Source of the DNA: Streptomyces sp. Ru73
Lineage (GTDB): Bacteria; Actinomycetota; Actinomycetes; Streptomycetales; Streptomycetaceae
Length of the DNA stretch: 64,000 nt
Direction of reading: 5' to 3'
Assembly (NCBI RefSeq): GCF_002920575.1
Contig: NZ_PQSQ01000025.1
Span: 1 to 64,000 of the forward strand
A program made the translations under genes and the position numbers. The notes beneath the pieces are model-generated. The model searched no databases, was not told the DNA's origin, and worked only from the letters and a program-made list of their open reading frames with translations. How positions within the stretch are numbered: the first letter of the stretch is position 1; every line of letters begins with the position of its first letter. Shown here piece by piece: positions 9,095 through 18,776 of this stretch.

Positions 9095-10981
9095 ATGCGT
9101 GCATACCGTGCGGCGCACGAACAGAGCATCAGCGACCCCGAGACCTTCTGGGGAGCCGCGGCCAAGGCCGTGACCTGGACGAAGGAACCCACCCGCGTCC
9201 TGGACGCGGACCACCCGCCGTTCTACCGCTGGTTCCCCGACGGCGAGCTCAACACCTGCCACAACGCCCTGGACCGGCACGTCGCCGCCGGTCACGGCGA
9301 CCGTACCGCGCTGATCCACGACAGCCCCGTCACGGGCACGCAGCAGCGCTTCACCTACGCCGAACTCCTGGACCGCACCGCCCGCTTCGCCGGCGTGCTC
9401 CGCTCCCTCGGCGTCGGCAGAGGCGACCGCGTCGTCCTCTACATGCCGATGGTCCCGCAGGCCGTCATCGCCATGCTGGCCTGCGCCCGTCTCGGTGCCG
9501 TGCACTCCGTCGTCTTCGGCGGCTTCGCGCCCCGCGAGCTCGCCGTCCGTATCGACGACGCCAAGCCCAAGGTGGTCGTCTCCGCCTCCTGCGGCATCGA
9601 GGGCAAGCGCGTCCTCGCGTACAAGCCGATGCTCGACGAGGCACTGCGCATCGCCGCGCACAGCCCCGACCACTGCGTCATCCACCAACGCCCCCAGGAA
9701 CGGGCCGAGCTGACGGCCCGTGACCTGGACTGGGACGAGGCCATGACGGCCGCCGAGCCCGCCGACTGCGTGCCCGTCGCCGCCACCGACCCGCTCTACA
9801 TCCTCTACACCTCCGGCACCACCGGCCGCCCCAAGGGCGTCGTGCGCGACAACGGCGGCCACGCCGTCGCGCTGACCTGGAGCATGGCGAACATCTACGA
9901 CATCGGCCCCGGCGACGTGTGGTGGACGGCCTCCGACGTCGGCTGGGTCGTCGGCCACTCCTACATCGTCTACGCCCCGCTGCTGACCGGCGCCACCACC
10001 GTCCTGTACGAGGGCAAGCCCGTCGGCACCCCGGACGCGGGCGCCTTCTGGCGGGTGATCGCCGAGCACCGGGTGAAGGCCCTGTTCACCGCGCCCACCG
10101 CACTGCGCGCCGTCCGCAAGGAGGACCCGGAGGCGGCCCTGCTCGCCCGGTACGACACGGACTCGCTGCGCACGCTGTTCCTGGCGGGGGAGCGGCTGGA
10201 CCCGGAGACGTACCGCTGGGCGAGCCGGGTGCTGGGCGTGCCGGTGATCGACAACTGGTGGCAGACCGAGACCGGCTGGCCGATCGCCGCCAACCTGCGC
10301 GGACTGGACCCGATGCCGGTCAAGCCGGGCTCGCCGACCGTGCCGGTGCCCGGTTACGACCTGCGGGTCCTGGACGAGAACGGCGAGCCCTGCGGCCCCG
10401 GCCGGGACGGCGCCGTCGCGCTGAAGCTGCCGCTGCCGCCCGGCTCGCTGCCCACCCTGTGGAATGACGACCAGCGGTACGTGGACTCTTACCTGTCGCG
10501 GTTCCCCGGCCACTACGCGACCGGCGACGGCGGCTACGTCGACGAGGACGGCTACGTCTTCATCATGGGCCGCACGGACGACGTGATCAACGTGGCCGGC
10601 CACCGGCTGTCCTCGGGCGCGATGGAGGCCGTCATCGCGAGCCACCCGGCGGTCTCGGAGTGCGCGGTCATCGGGGTGGCCGACACGCTCAAGGGCCAGG
10701 TGCCGCGGGCCCTGGTGGTCCTCAAGGCGGGCGCCACCGACGACCACGAGCGGGTCGCCGCCGAGGTGGTGCAGGCCGTACGCCGGGAGATCGGCGCGGT
10801 CGCGGCGCTGAAGGAGGCCGTGGTCGTGCCCGCGCTGCCCAAGACCCGCTCGGGCAAGATCCTGCGCCGCAGCATGCGCGCGCTCGCCGACGGCGTGGAC
10901 GAGCCGGTCCCCGCGACCGTCGAGGACCCCGCCGTCCTGGAGGCCCTGCGGCCGGTGCTCCGCCCGCAGCCCCGGGACTGA
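9095..10981 (+). CDS. prpE: Propionyl-CoA synthetase (AMP-forming)
   Basis: This ANL-superfamily acyl-CoA synthetase converts propionate (or a similar short acid), ATP and CoA to the acyl-CoA. It has about 628 residues, as usual for PrpE/Acs. The P-loop-like A3 motif YTSGTTGRPKG, the DNWWQTETGW motif, YATGDGG, the hinge MGRTDDVINVAGHRLSSGAME and the C-terminal catalytic lysine in KTRSGKILRR are all intact. The N-terminal text (ALDRHVAAG.GDRTALIHDSPVTG) reads like PrpE rather than acetyl-CoA synthetase. ATG 9095 is chosen; an in-frame GTG at 9083 overlaps the ribosome-binding site and is less likely. A CoA-transferase gene follows on the same strand, suggesting a short-chain acid utilisation operon under the divergent regulator. 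Confidence 0.88.
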   Translation: MRAYRAAHEQSISDPETFWGAAAKAVTWTKEPTRVLDADHPPFYRWFPDGELNTCHNALDRHVAAGHGDRTALIHDSPVTGTQQRFTYAELLDRTARFAGVLRSLGVGRGDRVVLYMPMVPQAVIAMLACARLGAVHSVVFGGFAPRELAVRIDDAKPKVVVSASCGIEGKRVLAYKPMLDEALRIAAHSPDHCVIHQRPQERAELTARDLDWDEAMTAAEPADCVPVAATDPLYILYTSGTTGRPKGVVRDNGGHAVALTWSMANIYDIGPGDVWWTASDVGWVVGHSYIVYAPLLTGATTVLYEGKPVGTPDAGAFWRVIAEHRVKALFTAPTALRAVRKEDPEAALLARYDTDSLRTLFLAGERLDPETYRWASRVLGVPVIDNWWQTETGWPIAANLRGLDPMPVKPGSPTVPVPGYDLRVLDENGEPCGPGRDGAVALKLPLPPGSLPTLWNDDQRYVDSYLSRFPGHYATGDGGYVDEDGYVFIMGRTDDVINVAGHRLSSGAMEAVIASHPAVSECAVIGVADTLKGQVPRALVVLKAGATDDHERVAAEVVQAVRREIGAVAALKEAVVVPALPKTRSGKILRRSMRALADGVDEPVPATVEDPAVLEALRPVLRPQPRD

Positions 10982-11073
10982 CCCGCCGGCACATCCCCGC
11001 ACCATCCGCAGTCGCCCGCCGGTCGGCCCCGCACGGGCCGGCCGGCCCGGACGACGACCGTACGAGGACAGCA

Positions 11074-12594
11074 GTGAGCAGCAGCGACAGGATCAGGAAC
11101 AGCGCACTGGCCCGCCGGGTGACGACCGCCGAGGAGGCGGCCGCGCTGATACCCGCCGGCGCCACCGTCGGCATGAGCGGCTTCACCGGCGCCGGCTACC
11201 CCAAGGCCGTACCCGGCGCACTGGCCCGGCGCATCGGGGCCGAACGCGCCGCGGGCCGCCCGATGCGCGTCAGCGTGTACACGGGCGCGTCCACCGCGCC
11301 GGAGCTGGACGGGGTGCTCGCCGAGGCCGACGGCGTGGACCTGCGGCTGCCGTACCAGAGCGACCCGGTCACCCGGCAGAAGATCAACAGCGGTGAGATG
11401 GACTACGTCGACCTGCACCTCTCGCACGTCGCCCAGGCCGTGTGGCAGGGCTGCCTCGGCCCCCTCGACGTGGCCGTCGTCGAGGTCAGCGGCGTCACCG
11501 AGGAAGGCCACCTGATCCCGTCCTCCTCCGTCGGCAACAACAAGACCTGGATCGACCGCGCCGAGAAGGTGATCCTGGAGGTCAACTCCTGGCAGTCCGC
11601 CGGCCTGGAGGGCATGCACGACGTCTACTACGGCACGGCACTGCCCCCGCACCGCAAGCCCGTGCCGGTCTGCGCCCCCGGCGACCGGATCGGCGTCCCG
11701 TACCTGACCTGCCCGCCCGAGAAGGTCGCCGCCGTCGTCGAGACGCACGCCGCCGACCGCAACAGCCCCTTCAAGGCACCGGACGAGACCTCGCACCGCA
11801 TCGCCGGTCACGTCCTGGACTTCCTCGCGCACGAGGTGAAGCGCGGGCGGCTGCCCGCGAACCTGCTGCCGCTCCAGTCCGGTGTCGGCAACGTCGCCAA
11901 CGCGGTCCTCGCCGGCCTCGCCGACTGGCCGGCCGCCGGGCTCACCGCGTACACCGAGGTCATCCAGGACGGCATGCTCCAGCTGCTGGACGCGGGGAAG
12001 CTGGAGGTGGTGTCCGCCACCGCGTTCTCGCTCAGCTCCGGCACCGTGGAGGAGTTCAACGCCCGCGCCGCCGACCACCGCGACCGGATCGTGCTGCGCC
12101 CGCAGGAGATCAGCAACCACCCCGAGGTGGTCCGGCGGCTCGGCTGCCTGGCGATGAACGGCATGATCGAGGCCGACATCTACGGCAACGTCAACTCCAC
12201 CCACGTCATGGGCAGCCGCATCCAGAACGGCATCGGCGGCTCCGGCGACTTCGCCCGCAACGGCCGGCTGTCCTTCTTCCTCAGCCCCTCGTGCGCCAAG
12301 GGCGGCGCGATCTCCGCGATCGTGCCGATGGTCTCGCACGTGGACCACACCGAGCACGACGTCGACGTCCTCGTCACCGAACAGGGCCTCGCCGACCTGC
12401 GCGGCCTCTCCCCGAAACAGCGCGCCCGGCAGATCATCGACCGCTGTGCCCACCCCCGCTTCCGCCCCGCGCTGGAGGAGTACTTCCAGCAGGCCCTGGC
12501 CACCGCGTACGGACAGCACACCCCGCACCGTCTCGACCAGGCCCTGTCCTGGCATACGCGCTACGTGAACACCGGCTCCATGCAGCCCTCTTGA
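11074..12594 (+). CDS. Acetyl-CoA hydrolase/transferase family (succinyl-CoA:acetate CoA-transferase-like)
   Basis: This 506-residue class-I CoA-transferase moves CoA between carboxylic acids, for example succinyl-CoA to acetate or propionate. Landmarks are VGMSGFTGAGYPK near the N-terminus, GNNKTWIDRA, LQSGVGNVANAVL, AYTEVIQDG with the probable catalytic Glu, and the oxyanion/glycine loop QNGIGGSGDFARNG. GTG 11074 is preceded by ACGAGGA at a good distance. It lies 92 bases after prpE and is probably co-transcribed. The pair would allow propionate or acetate to be activated either by ATP or by CoA exchange. Substrate choice cannot be read from the sequence. Confidence 0.88.
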   Translation: MSSSDRIRNSALARRVTTAEEAAALIPAGATVGMSGFTGAGYPKAVPGALARRIGAERAAGRPMRVSVYTGASTAPELDGVLAEADGVDLRLPYQSDPVTRQKINSGEMDYVDLHLSHVAQAVWQGCLGPLDVAVVEVSGVTEEGHLIPSSSVGNNKTWIDRAEKVILEVNSWQSAGLEGMHDVYYGTALPPHRKPVPVCAPGDRIGVPYLTCPPEKVAAVVETHAADRNSPFKAPDETSHRIAGHVLDFLAHEVKRGRLPANLLPLQSGVGNVANAVLAGLADWPAAGLTAYTEVIQDGMLQLLDAGKLEVVSATAFSLSSGTVEEFNARAADHRDRIVLRPQEISNHPEVVRRLGCLAMNGMIEADIYGNVNSTHVMGSRIQNGIGGSGDFARNGRLSFFLSPSCAKGGAISAIVPMVSHVDHTEHDVDVLVTEQGLADLRGLSPKQRARQIIDRCAHPRFRPALEEYFQQALATAYGQHTPHRLDQALSWHTRYVNTGSMQPS

Positions 12595-12620
12595 GGCCGC
12601 CGGCTGCGTACGCTCGCGCC

Positions 12621-13361
12621 ATGACACCGATACGGCTCACCGCATCCGTATGGCAGGTTCCCTTTCCCGTCGGCCACGTCCACCTCGTCCGGCTGCCGCC
12701 CGACGACCGCACCGGACGCGCCGGCTACGCCCTGGTGGACACCGGCGTCCCCGGGTCCGCGCCGGCCGTCCTGGCGGCCCTCGCCGAACTCGGCGGGCGC
12801 CCGGAGGACGTCCGGCAGATCGTGCTGACCCACGCGCACGTCGACCACACCGGGGCCGCCGCCGACCTCACCGCCGCCACCGGCGCCGAGGTGCTGGCCG
12901 GCGCGCCGGACGCCCCGGTGATCCGCGGCGAGGCGGCCCAGCCGCCGCCCGCCCTCACCACCGGCGAGAAGGCCCTCTTCGAGCGGATCACCGCGGGCTT
13001 CGAGGCGGCCGGCACGCCGGCGCCGCGCCCCGTCGCGGTCGGCACCGAGCTGCACGACGGCGACGAGCTGACGGGGTGGGGCGAGCCGGTGCACGTCCTC
13101 GCCACCCACGGCCACACCGCCGGCGGCATCGCCCTCCACCTCCCCGCTTCCGGGGTGCTCTTCCCCGGCGACATCATCGGCGCGGGGGAGGGGCGCGTGG
13201 TGCTCGGCCCGTTCAACGTCGACCGGGAGCGGGCCATCGCCTCGTTCCGGCGGCTCGCCTCCCTCACACCGCTGGAGACGGTGTGCGTGCCGCACGGCGA
13301 GCCGGTGCTGCGGGACGCCGCCGCGCTGCGCGCGGCCACCCCGGAGACCGACTGGCTGTAG
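12621..13361 (+). CDS. MBL-fold metallo-hydrolase
   Basis: This 246-residue member of the metallo-beta-lactamase superfamily has a complete zinc site: THAHVDH (HxHxDH), a second histidine in THGHTAGG, the bridging aspartate in FPGDIIG and a last histidine in VPHGEP. The layout matches glyoxalase-II-like, thioesterase-like or quorum-lactonase-like members. No specificity loop points to one substrate. It starts 26 bases after the CoA-transferase stop and may be the third gene of that operon. It converges with the metalloprotease gene, whose stop is only 12 bases away. Confidence 0.85.
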   Translation: MTPIRLTASVWQVPFPVGHVHLVRLPPDDRTGRAGYALVDTGVPGSAPAVLAALAELGGRPEDVRQIVLTHAHVDHTGAAADLTAATGAEVLAGAPDAPVIRGEAAQPPPALTTGEKALFERITAGFEAAGTPAPRPVAVGTELHDGDELTGWGEPVHVLATHGHTAGGIALHLPASGVLFPGDIIGAGEGRVVLGPFNVDRERAIASFRRLASLTPLETVCVPHGEPVLRDAAALRAATPETDWL

Positions 13362-13373
13362 CGGCGGAACGCG

Positions 13374-14330
13374 TTAGGTGTCGCACTCCAGCTCCGTACG
13401 GCACAGGGCGCAGCGGGCGCGGAGCGGGCCGCGCACCGGCAGCCGGAGGCGCTGGTGGCAGGCCGGGCAGGGGAAGGAGACGCGCAGCGGCCCCGGCCCG
13501 TCGAAGACGTATCCGGCGTCCCCCGGCGGGCCGGGGGAGCGGCGCGGGACGCGTGCCGCGCGCCGGTCCCTGGCGTACCGCCACCGCTCGGCCCGGCCCG
13601 CGGCGGCCAGCGGCGGCTGCCGGGTGTCCCGCAGCGCCCGCTGCCGACCCGCGCGGTAGGCGTCGTACGCCTGCGGGCTGGTGAACCACGGGGCCGGGTC
13701 CTCGCCGAAGAACAGCGCCCGCTTGGCGAGGACGTAGCCGAACTCCTCCGGGGTGAGGTAGCCCAGCTTCTGCGAGGCGCTGCCGTGCTCGCGGTAGGCG
13801 TCCAGCAGCAGCCAGCCGGCGCCGAGGTAGGCGGTCGCAGTGTCGGTGAGGATCTCGTTGGCGTGCGTGCCGGGGAAGGACAGGCCCAGGCGGTGCAGAT
13901 AGATGTGCATCGTCTCGTGGGCGAGGGCCGCGGCGATGTCCCGGCGGTGGGTGCGGAAGCGGTCGTTGAGCTCGATGAAGTACTCGGGCCCCGCGGTGAG
14001 TTCGACGTTGGCCGCGTGCCGCATCGACCGGAAGGAGACGATCATCCGGGCGTCCGGCAGCCGCAGGTGCGCGACCATCGCACGGGCCACCCGCTGCACG
14101 CCCAGGTGCAGGTCCTCCGCTTCGCCGAACGCGGCGTCGGCGGGTGCCACGGCCGTCTCGAAGGTGCGCACGGTGTCGTACGACAGGCGCTTGTAGAGCG
14201 CGGTCACGGCCGAGCGGACCGTGTCCAGGTGCGGATAGCCGTGCACGACCTCGTTGCCGGCGCTGACGCCGCCGGCCGCCCGGTCCGGGCCCCCGGGGCC
14301 GCCCGGACGTCCGGTGCCTCCCACTGCCAC
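13374..14330 (-). CDS. Zinc-metalloprotease-like protein with C-terminal zinc ribbon
   Basis: This protein of about 318 residues has a gluzincin signature AAALAHETMHIYLH (H138-E139-xx-H142 if GTG 14330 is the start). Downstream acidic residues (NEILTDTATAYLG) could give the third ligand. The C-terminus has four cysteines in two C-x2-C pairs (CPACH... CALC), a zinc-ribbon arrangement. No signal peptide is visible, so it is probably cytoplasmic. I do not recognise a named family. The start is uncertain: GTG at 14330 or 14324 fits codon use, while an in-frame start further upstream near 14438 would run into Pro/Gly-rich low-complexity residues. Substrate and role are unknown. Confidence 0.65.
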   Translation of the reverse strand: MAVGGTGRPGGPGGPDRAAGGVSAGNEVVHGYPHLDTVRSAVTALYKRLSYDTVRTFETAVAPADAAFGEAEDLHLGVQRVARAMVAHLRLPDARMIVSFRSMRHAANVELTAGPEYFIELNDRFRTHRRDIAAALAHETMHIYLHRLGLSFPGTHANEILTDTATAYLGAGWLLLDAYREHGSASQKLGYLTPEEFGYVLAKRALFFGEDPAPWFTSPQAYDAYRAGRQRALRDTRQPPLAAAGRAERWRYARDRRAARVPRRSPGPPGDAGYVFDGPGPLRVSFPCPACHQRLRLPVRGPLRARCALCRTELECDT

Positions 14331-14566
14331 CCGACCACTGTACGGTCGGCGGCGACCGGGCGGTATGGGCCGTACTGCCCACGGGTACAACGGAATTGAG
14401 CCCCTGGGTGCCCTTGTCACCCTTGTCGCTCGTTCCACATAATCGCAGGGCGCTGCACGGACTCACCCCCACTGGGTCCGGACGCCTTTCGTGCGCTGCC
14501 GCTTTGCCCGTTCGTGTCACCCGGCGGTGGACACCGGCTCCGGTGTTGGCATGGGCCCGTCATTGA

Positions 14567-15415
<849 letters not shown>

Positions 15416-15422
15416 CCCACCG

Positions 15423-15468
15423 CCGGCCGGGGCACCGCCGCCGCACGACGCGGCACCGCCCCGGCCGG
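15423..15468 (+). terminator. Terminator hairpin after the trypsin gene
   Basis: CCGGCCGGGGC at 15423-15433 pairs perfectly with GCCCCGGCCGG at 15458-15468, and further partial pairing is possible inside the loop. It lies 8 bases after the sprT stop and before the GH101 ribosome-binding site. Confidence 0.75.
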
Positions 15469-15588
15469 TACCGCGCCCGCCCCTTCCGTTAGTCCAACAC
15501 CTGTCCCTCCTTTGTCCATGGGCGCACCCGTCGCACGGGCAGCACGCTGTGCGGCGACAGGAGTGCCGTGCGAAGGAGGACAGTGCGC

Positions 15589-18500
15589 GTGAACGAACCG
15601 ACAGCCGGCGGGCGCGGGCCCGGCCGCAGAACCGTCGTCGCCGGCACCGCGCTCGCCGCCCTCGGCGCCGCGCTGCCGCTCACCGCGGGCACCGCGCACG
15701 CGGCACCGGGAGCCGGCGAGGCGGTCCTGCGCTCCGACCGCCTCCGGGTCCGTGTCGACACCGCCTTCCCGCGCGTCATCGACTACACCGACACCGCGAC
15801 CGGCGCCGTCCTGCACGGCCACCCCGAACCGGTCACCGAGGTCGTCATCGACGGCACCCCGCACACCCCGCGGGTCACCGCCCGTCCGGCCCGCGACCGC
15901 ATCGGCTACACCCTCGCCTTCGACGGCGGCACGGAGATCGAGGCCGAGATCGCCGTCGACGGATGGCAGGTCCACTGGCGCCTCACGAAGATCACCGACA
16001 CCGCCGCGCTGCGCGTCGGCACCCTGCAGATCCCCTCACTCGCCCTGCTCACCGTCCGCAGCGACCAGCCCGGCGCGACGCTCCTCGCGGCCCGCATCGA
16101 ACTGGACAAGGCCAAGAGCGGTGACACCCTCGTCCGCGTCACCGACGACACACCCGCCGACCCCGCCCCCCTGGGCTGCGCGTACGCCGTCGTCGCCACC
16201 GACGCGCTCGCCGCGGCGCTGGAGACCAACACCGTGTACGACAAGCCGTCCGGGGCCACCACCTGGGAGAACGGCCGGCTCTGGCGGCAGACCGTACACC
16301 GCGACGGGCACGCCGAGGCGCGGCTCTCCTGCGGCCAGTGGACCCACCGCGCGGCCACCGCGCCCCTGGACGCCACCGAACCGCTGCCGTACGCCACCGT
16401 GATCCTCACCCGCGACCGCAACGGCGACGGCCGCGTCGACTGGCAGGACGCGGCCATCGCGATGCGCGACATCATGACCGTGCCGCTGGGCGCGGACGAA
16501 CAGCACCTCCGCGTCGTCCCGCACATCCCGTTCAACTTCGCCAGCCAGGCCACCAACCCGTTCCTCGCCACCCTCGACCACGTCAAAAGGATCTCCCTCG
16601 CCACCGACGGGCTGCGGCAGTTCACCCTCCTCAAGGGCTACCAGTCCGAGGGCCACGACTCCGCACACCCCGACTACGGCGGCAACCACAACACCCGCGC
16701 CGGCGGCCTAGCCGACCTCAACGCCCTGGTACGCGCCGGAAAGAAGTGGAACAGCGACTTCGCCGTGCACGTCAACGCCACCGAGTCCTACCCCGTCGCG
16801 CACGCCTTCTCCGAAACCCTCGTCGACAAGGACGACGAGCAGTGGGACTGGCTCGACCAGTCCTACCGCATCGACGCCCGCCGCGACCTCGTCTCCGGCG
16901 ACATCGCGGCCCGCTTCCGGCAGCTGCGCGAGGAGACCGACCCGGCCCTGAACGCCCTCTACATCGACGTCTTCCGCGAATCCGGCTGGAACTCCGACCG
17001 CCTCCAGCGCCATCTGCGCGACCAGGGCTGGCTGGTCACCACCGAGTGGGGCCACGGCCTGGAACGCTCGGCCCTGTGGTCGCACTGGGCCAACGAGACC
17101 GACTACGGCGGCGACACCTCGCGCGGCATCAACAGCAAGCTCATCCGCTTCCTCCGCAACCACCACAAGGACGTCTTCGCCGACAAGTGGCCGACGCTCC
17201 TCGGCGCGCCCCGCATGGGCAACTTCGAGGGCTGGGTCGGCAAGACCGACTGGCACGCCTTCTACGAGATCATCTGGCGTGACGCACTGCCCGCCAAGTA
17301 CCTCCAGGCGTACCCCGTCAGGACCTGGACCGACCACGAGATCACCTTCGAGGGCCCCACCCGCACGGCCGTCTCCGACGCCGACGGCGGCAAGCGCCGC
17401 ATCACCACCGACGGCCGCCTCGTCTACGACGACGGCACCTACCTGCTGCCGTGGGAACCGCGCCGCGCCACCGACCCGCCGAAGCTCTACCACTACAACC
17501 CCAGCGGCGGCACCACCACCTGGACGCTGCCGCGCGGCTGGCGCACCGGCACGGTGTACCTCTACCGCCTCACCGACCAGGGCCGCGCCGACGAGAAACG
17601 GCTGCCGGTCAAGGACGGCAAGGTCAGCATCACCGCGGCCGCCGGACAGCCCTACGTACTCCGCAAGCGGCGCGCCGAACCCCAGGAGCCGCCCCGCTGG
17701 GGCGAGGGCACCGGCATCGCCGACCCCGGCTTCCACTCCGGCACGCTCGACGCATGGCAGGTCAGCGGCCCGGCGACGGTACGCGCCAGCGCGCTCGGCG
17801 ACTACGAACTGGTCATCGGCGCCGGCGCGGCCGCCACGGTGGCCCAGCGCCTGGACCGCCTCGCACCCGGCACGTACGTGGCGTCCGTGCAGGTCGAGGT
17901 CGGCGAGAAGGCCGGCGAACGGCGCCGCGCCGAACTCGCGGTGCGCACCGCCGACGGGATCACCGCGGCCAACTGGACCGAGACGTCCACGGCCGGCAAC
18001 TTCGTCGCCGCCGACCGCAAGCACGGCACCCGCTTCCAGCGGATGTTCACCCGCTTCACCGTCCCCGAGGGCGGCGGCCCGGTCACGCTGTCCCTGAAGG
18101 CCGCGGCCGGTGCGGCCCGCGTCCGCTTCGACAACGTCCGCGTCGTCCCCGCCGCGCACACCACCAAGCCCGGCACGTTGGTCTACGAGGACTTCGAGCA
18201 CGTACCGCAGGGCTGGGGCCCCTTCGTGAAGGGCGACGCGGGCGGCGCGACCGACCCGCGCACCCACATCGCCCAGCGGCACGCCCCCTACACCCAGCGC
18301 GGCTGGAACGGGAAGGCGATCGACGACGTGGTCGACGGCGGCCAGTCACTGAAGTCCCGGGGCGAGAACGAGGGCCTGGTCCACCGCACCGTCCCGCACA
18401 CCGTCCGCTTCGCGCCGGGCCGCCGCTACCGCGTCACCTTCCGGTACGAGAACGAGAAGGCCGGCCAGTACGCCTGGATCACCGCCGTCGACGCCCCGGC

Positions 18501-18669
18501 GCCCCGGGAACTCGGCCGCACCCCGCTCCCGGCCGCCACCGCCCCCGCCGTCCACTCCTACGAGTTCACCGCGCCGGAGGAGGGGGAGGCGTGGGTCGGC
18601 CTGCGGAAGACGGGCAGCGACGGAAAGGCGGAATTCGTGCTCGACGGGTTCGAGGTGCGGGAGGTGTGA
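15589..18669 (+). CDS. Endo-alpha-N-acetylgalactosaminidase (GH101), Tat-secreted
   Basis: This 1026-residue secreted glycosidase of family GH101 releases the core-1 disaccharide Gal-beta-1,3-GalNAc from Ser/Thr of mucin-type glycoproteins. The N-terminus has a twin-Arg leader (GRRTVVAGTALAALGAAL, cleavage after AHA). Family landmarks are LLKGYQSEGHDSAHPDYGG, ALYIDVFRESGW with the probable nucleophile Asp460, and VTTEWGHGLE with the probable acid/base Glu486. The two are 26 residues apart, against 32 in the pneumococcal enzyme as I recall it. The C-terminal third (from about 700) looks like two galactose-binding-type beta-sandwich modules, suited to glycan binding. GTG 15589 sits 8 bases after AAGGAGGA; GTG 15568 and 15583 are in-frame alternatives. 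It follows the trypsin gene in the same direction. Confidence 0.9.
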   Translation: MNEPTAGGRGPGRRTVVAGTALAALGAALPLTAGTAHAAPGAGEAVLRSDRLRVRVDTAFPRVIDYTDTATGAVLHGHPEPVTEVVIDGTPHTPRVTARPARDRIGYTLAFDGGTEIEAEIAVDGWQVHWRLTKITDTAALRVGTLQIPSLALLTVRSDQPGATLLAARIELDKAKSGDTLVRVTDDTPADPAPLGCAYAVVATDALAAALETNTVYDKPSGATTWENGRLWRQTVHRDGHAEARLSCGQWTHRAATAPLDATEPLPYATVILTRDRNGDGRVDWQDAAIAMRDIMTVPLGADEQHLRVVPHIPFNFASQATNPFLATLDHVKRISLATDGLRQFTLLKGYQSEGHDSAHPDYGGNHNTRAGGLADLNALVRAGKKWNSDFAVHVNATESYPVAHAFSETLVDKDDEQWDWLDQSYRIDARRDLVSGDIAARFRQLREETDPALNALYIDVFRESGWNSDRLQRHLRDQGWLVTTEWGHGLERSALWSHWANETDYGGDTSRGINSKLIRFLRNHHKDVFADKWPTLLGAPRMGNFEGWVGKTDWHAFYEIIWRDALPAKYLQAYPVRTWTDHEITFEGPTRTAVSDADGGKRRITTDGRLVYDDGTYLLPWEPRRATDPPKLYHYNPSGGTTTWTLPRGWRTGTVYLYRLTDQGRADEKRLPVKDGKVSITAAAGQPYVLRKRRAEPQEPPRWGEGTGIADPGFHSGTLDAWQVSGPATVRASALGDYELVIGAGAAATVAQRLDRLAPGTYVASVQVEVGEKAGERRRAELAVRTADGITAANWTETSTAGNFVAADRKHGTRFQRMFTRFTVPEGGGPVTLSLKAAAGAARVRFDNVRVVPAAHTTKPGTLVYEDFEHVPQGWGPFVKGDAGGATDPRTHIAQRHAPYTQRGWNGKAIDDVVDGGQSLKSRGENEGLVHRTVPHTVRFAPGRRYRVTFRYENEKAGQYAWITAVDAPAPRELGRTPLPAATAPAVHSYEFTAPEEGEAWVGLRKTGSDGKAEFVLDGFEVREV

Positions 18670-18709
18670 GGAGCGGGTGCCCAGGTGGCACCGGGGCACG
18701 CGCAGGTGA

Positions 18710-18749
18710 TGCAAGGGAAATTGCGTAAGCTGGTGCAGTTGCAATTTCG
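18710..18749 (+). promoter_or_regulatory. Putative RpiR-type operator(s) upstream of the C45 gene
   Basis: TGCAA-GGGAAA-TTGCG at 18710-18725 matches, with one change in the palindrome arms, the two exact TGCAA-N6-TTGCA sites at 22381 and 22411. A weaker degenerate copy (TGCAG-N6-TTTCG) lies at 18734-18749, and GAAATTGC 18717-18724 / GCAATTTC 18741-18748 forms an 8-bp inverted repeat across the pair. The sites end about 27-50 bases before the C45 ATG, overlapping the expected promoter. Confidence 0.65.
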
Positions 18750-18776
18750 ACGACATCACTGGGGAAGGCAGGCGCA

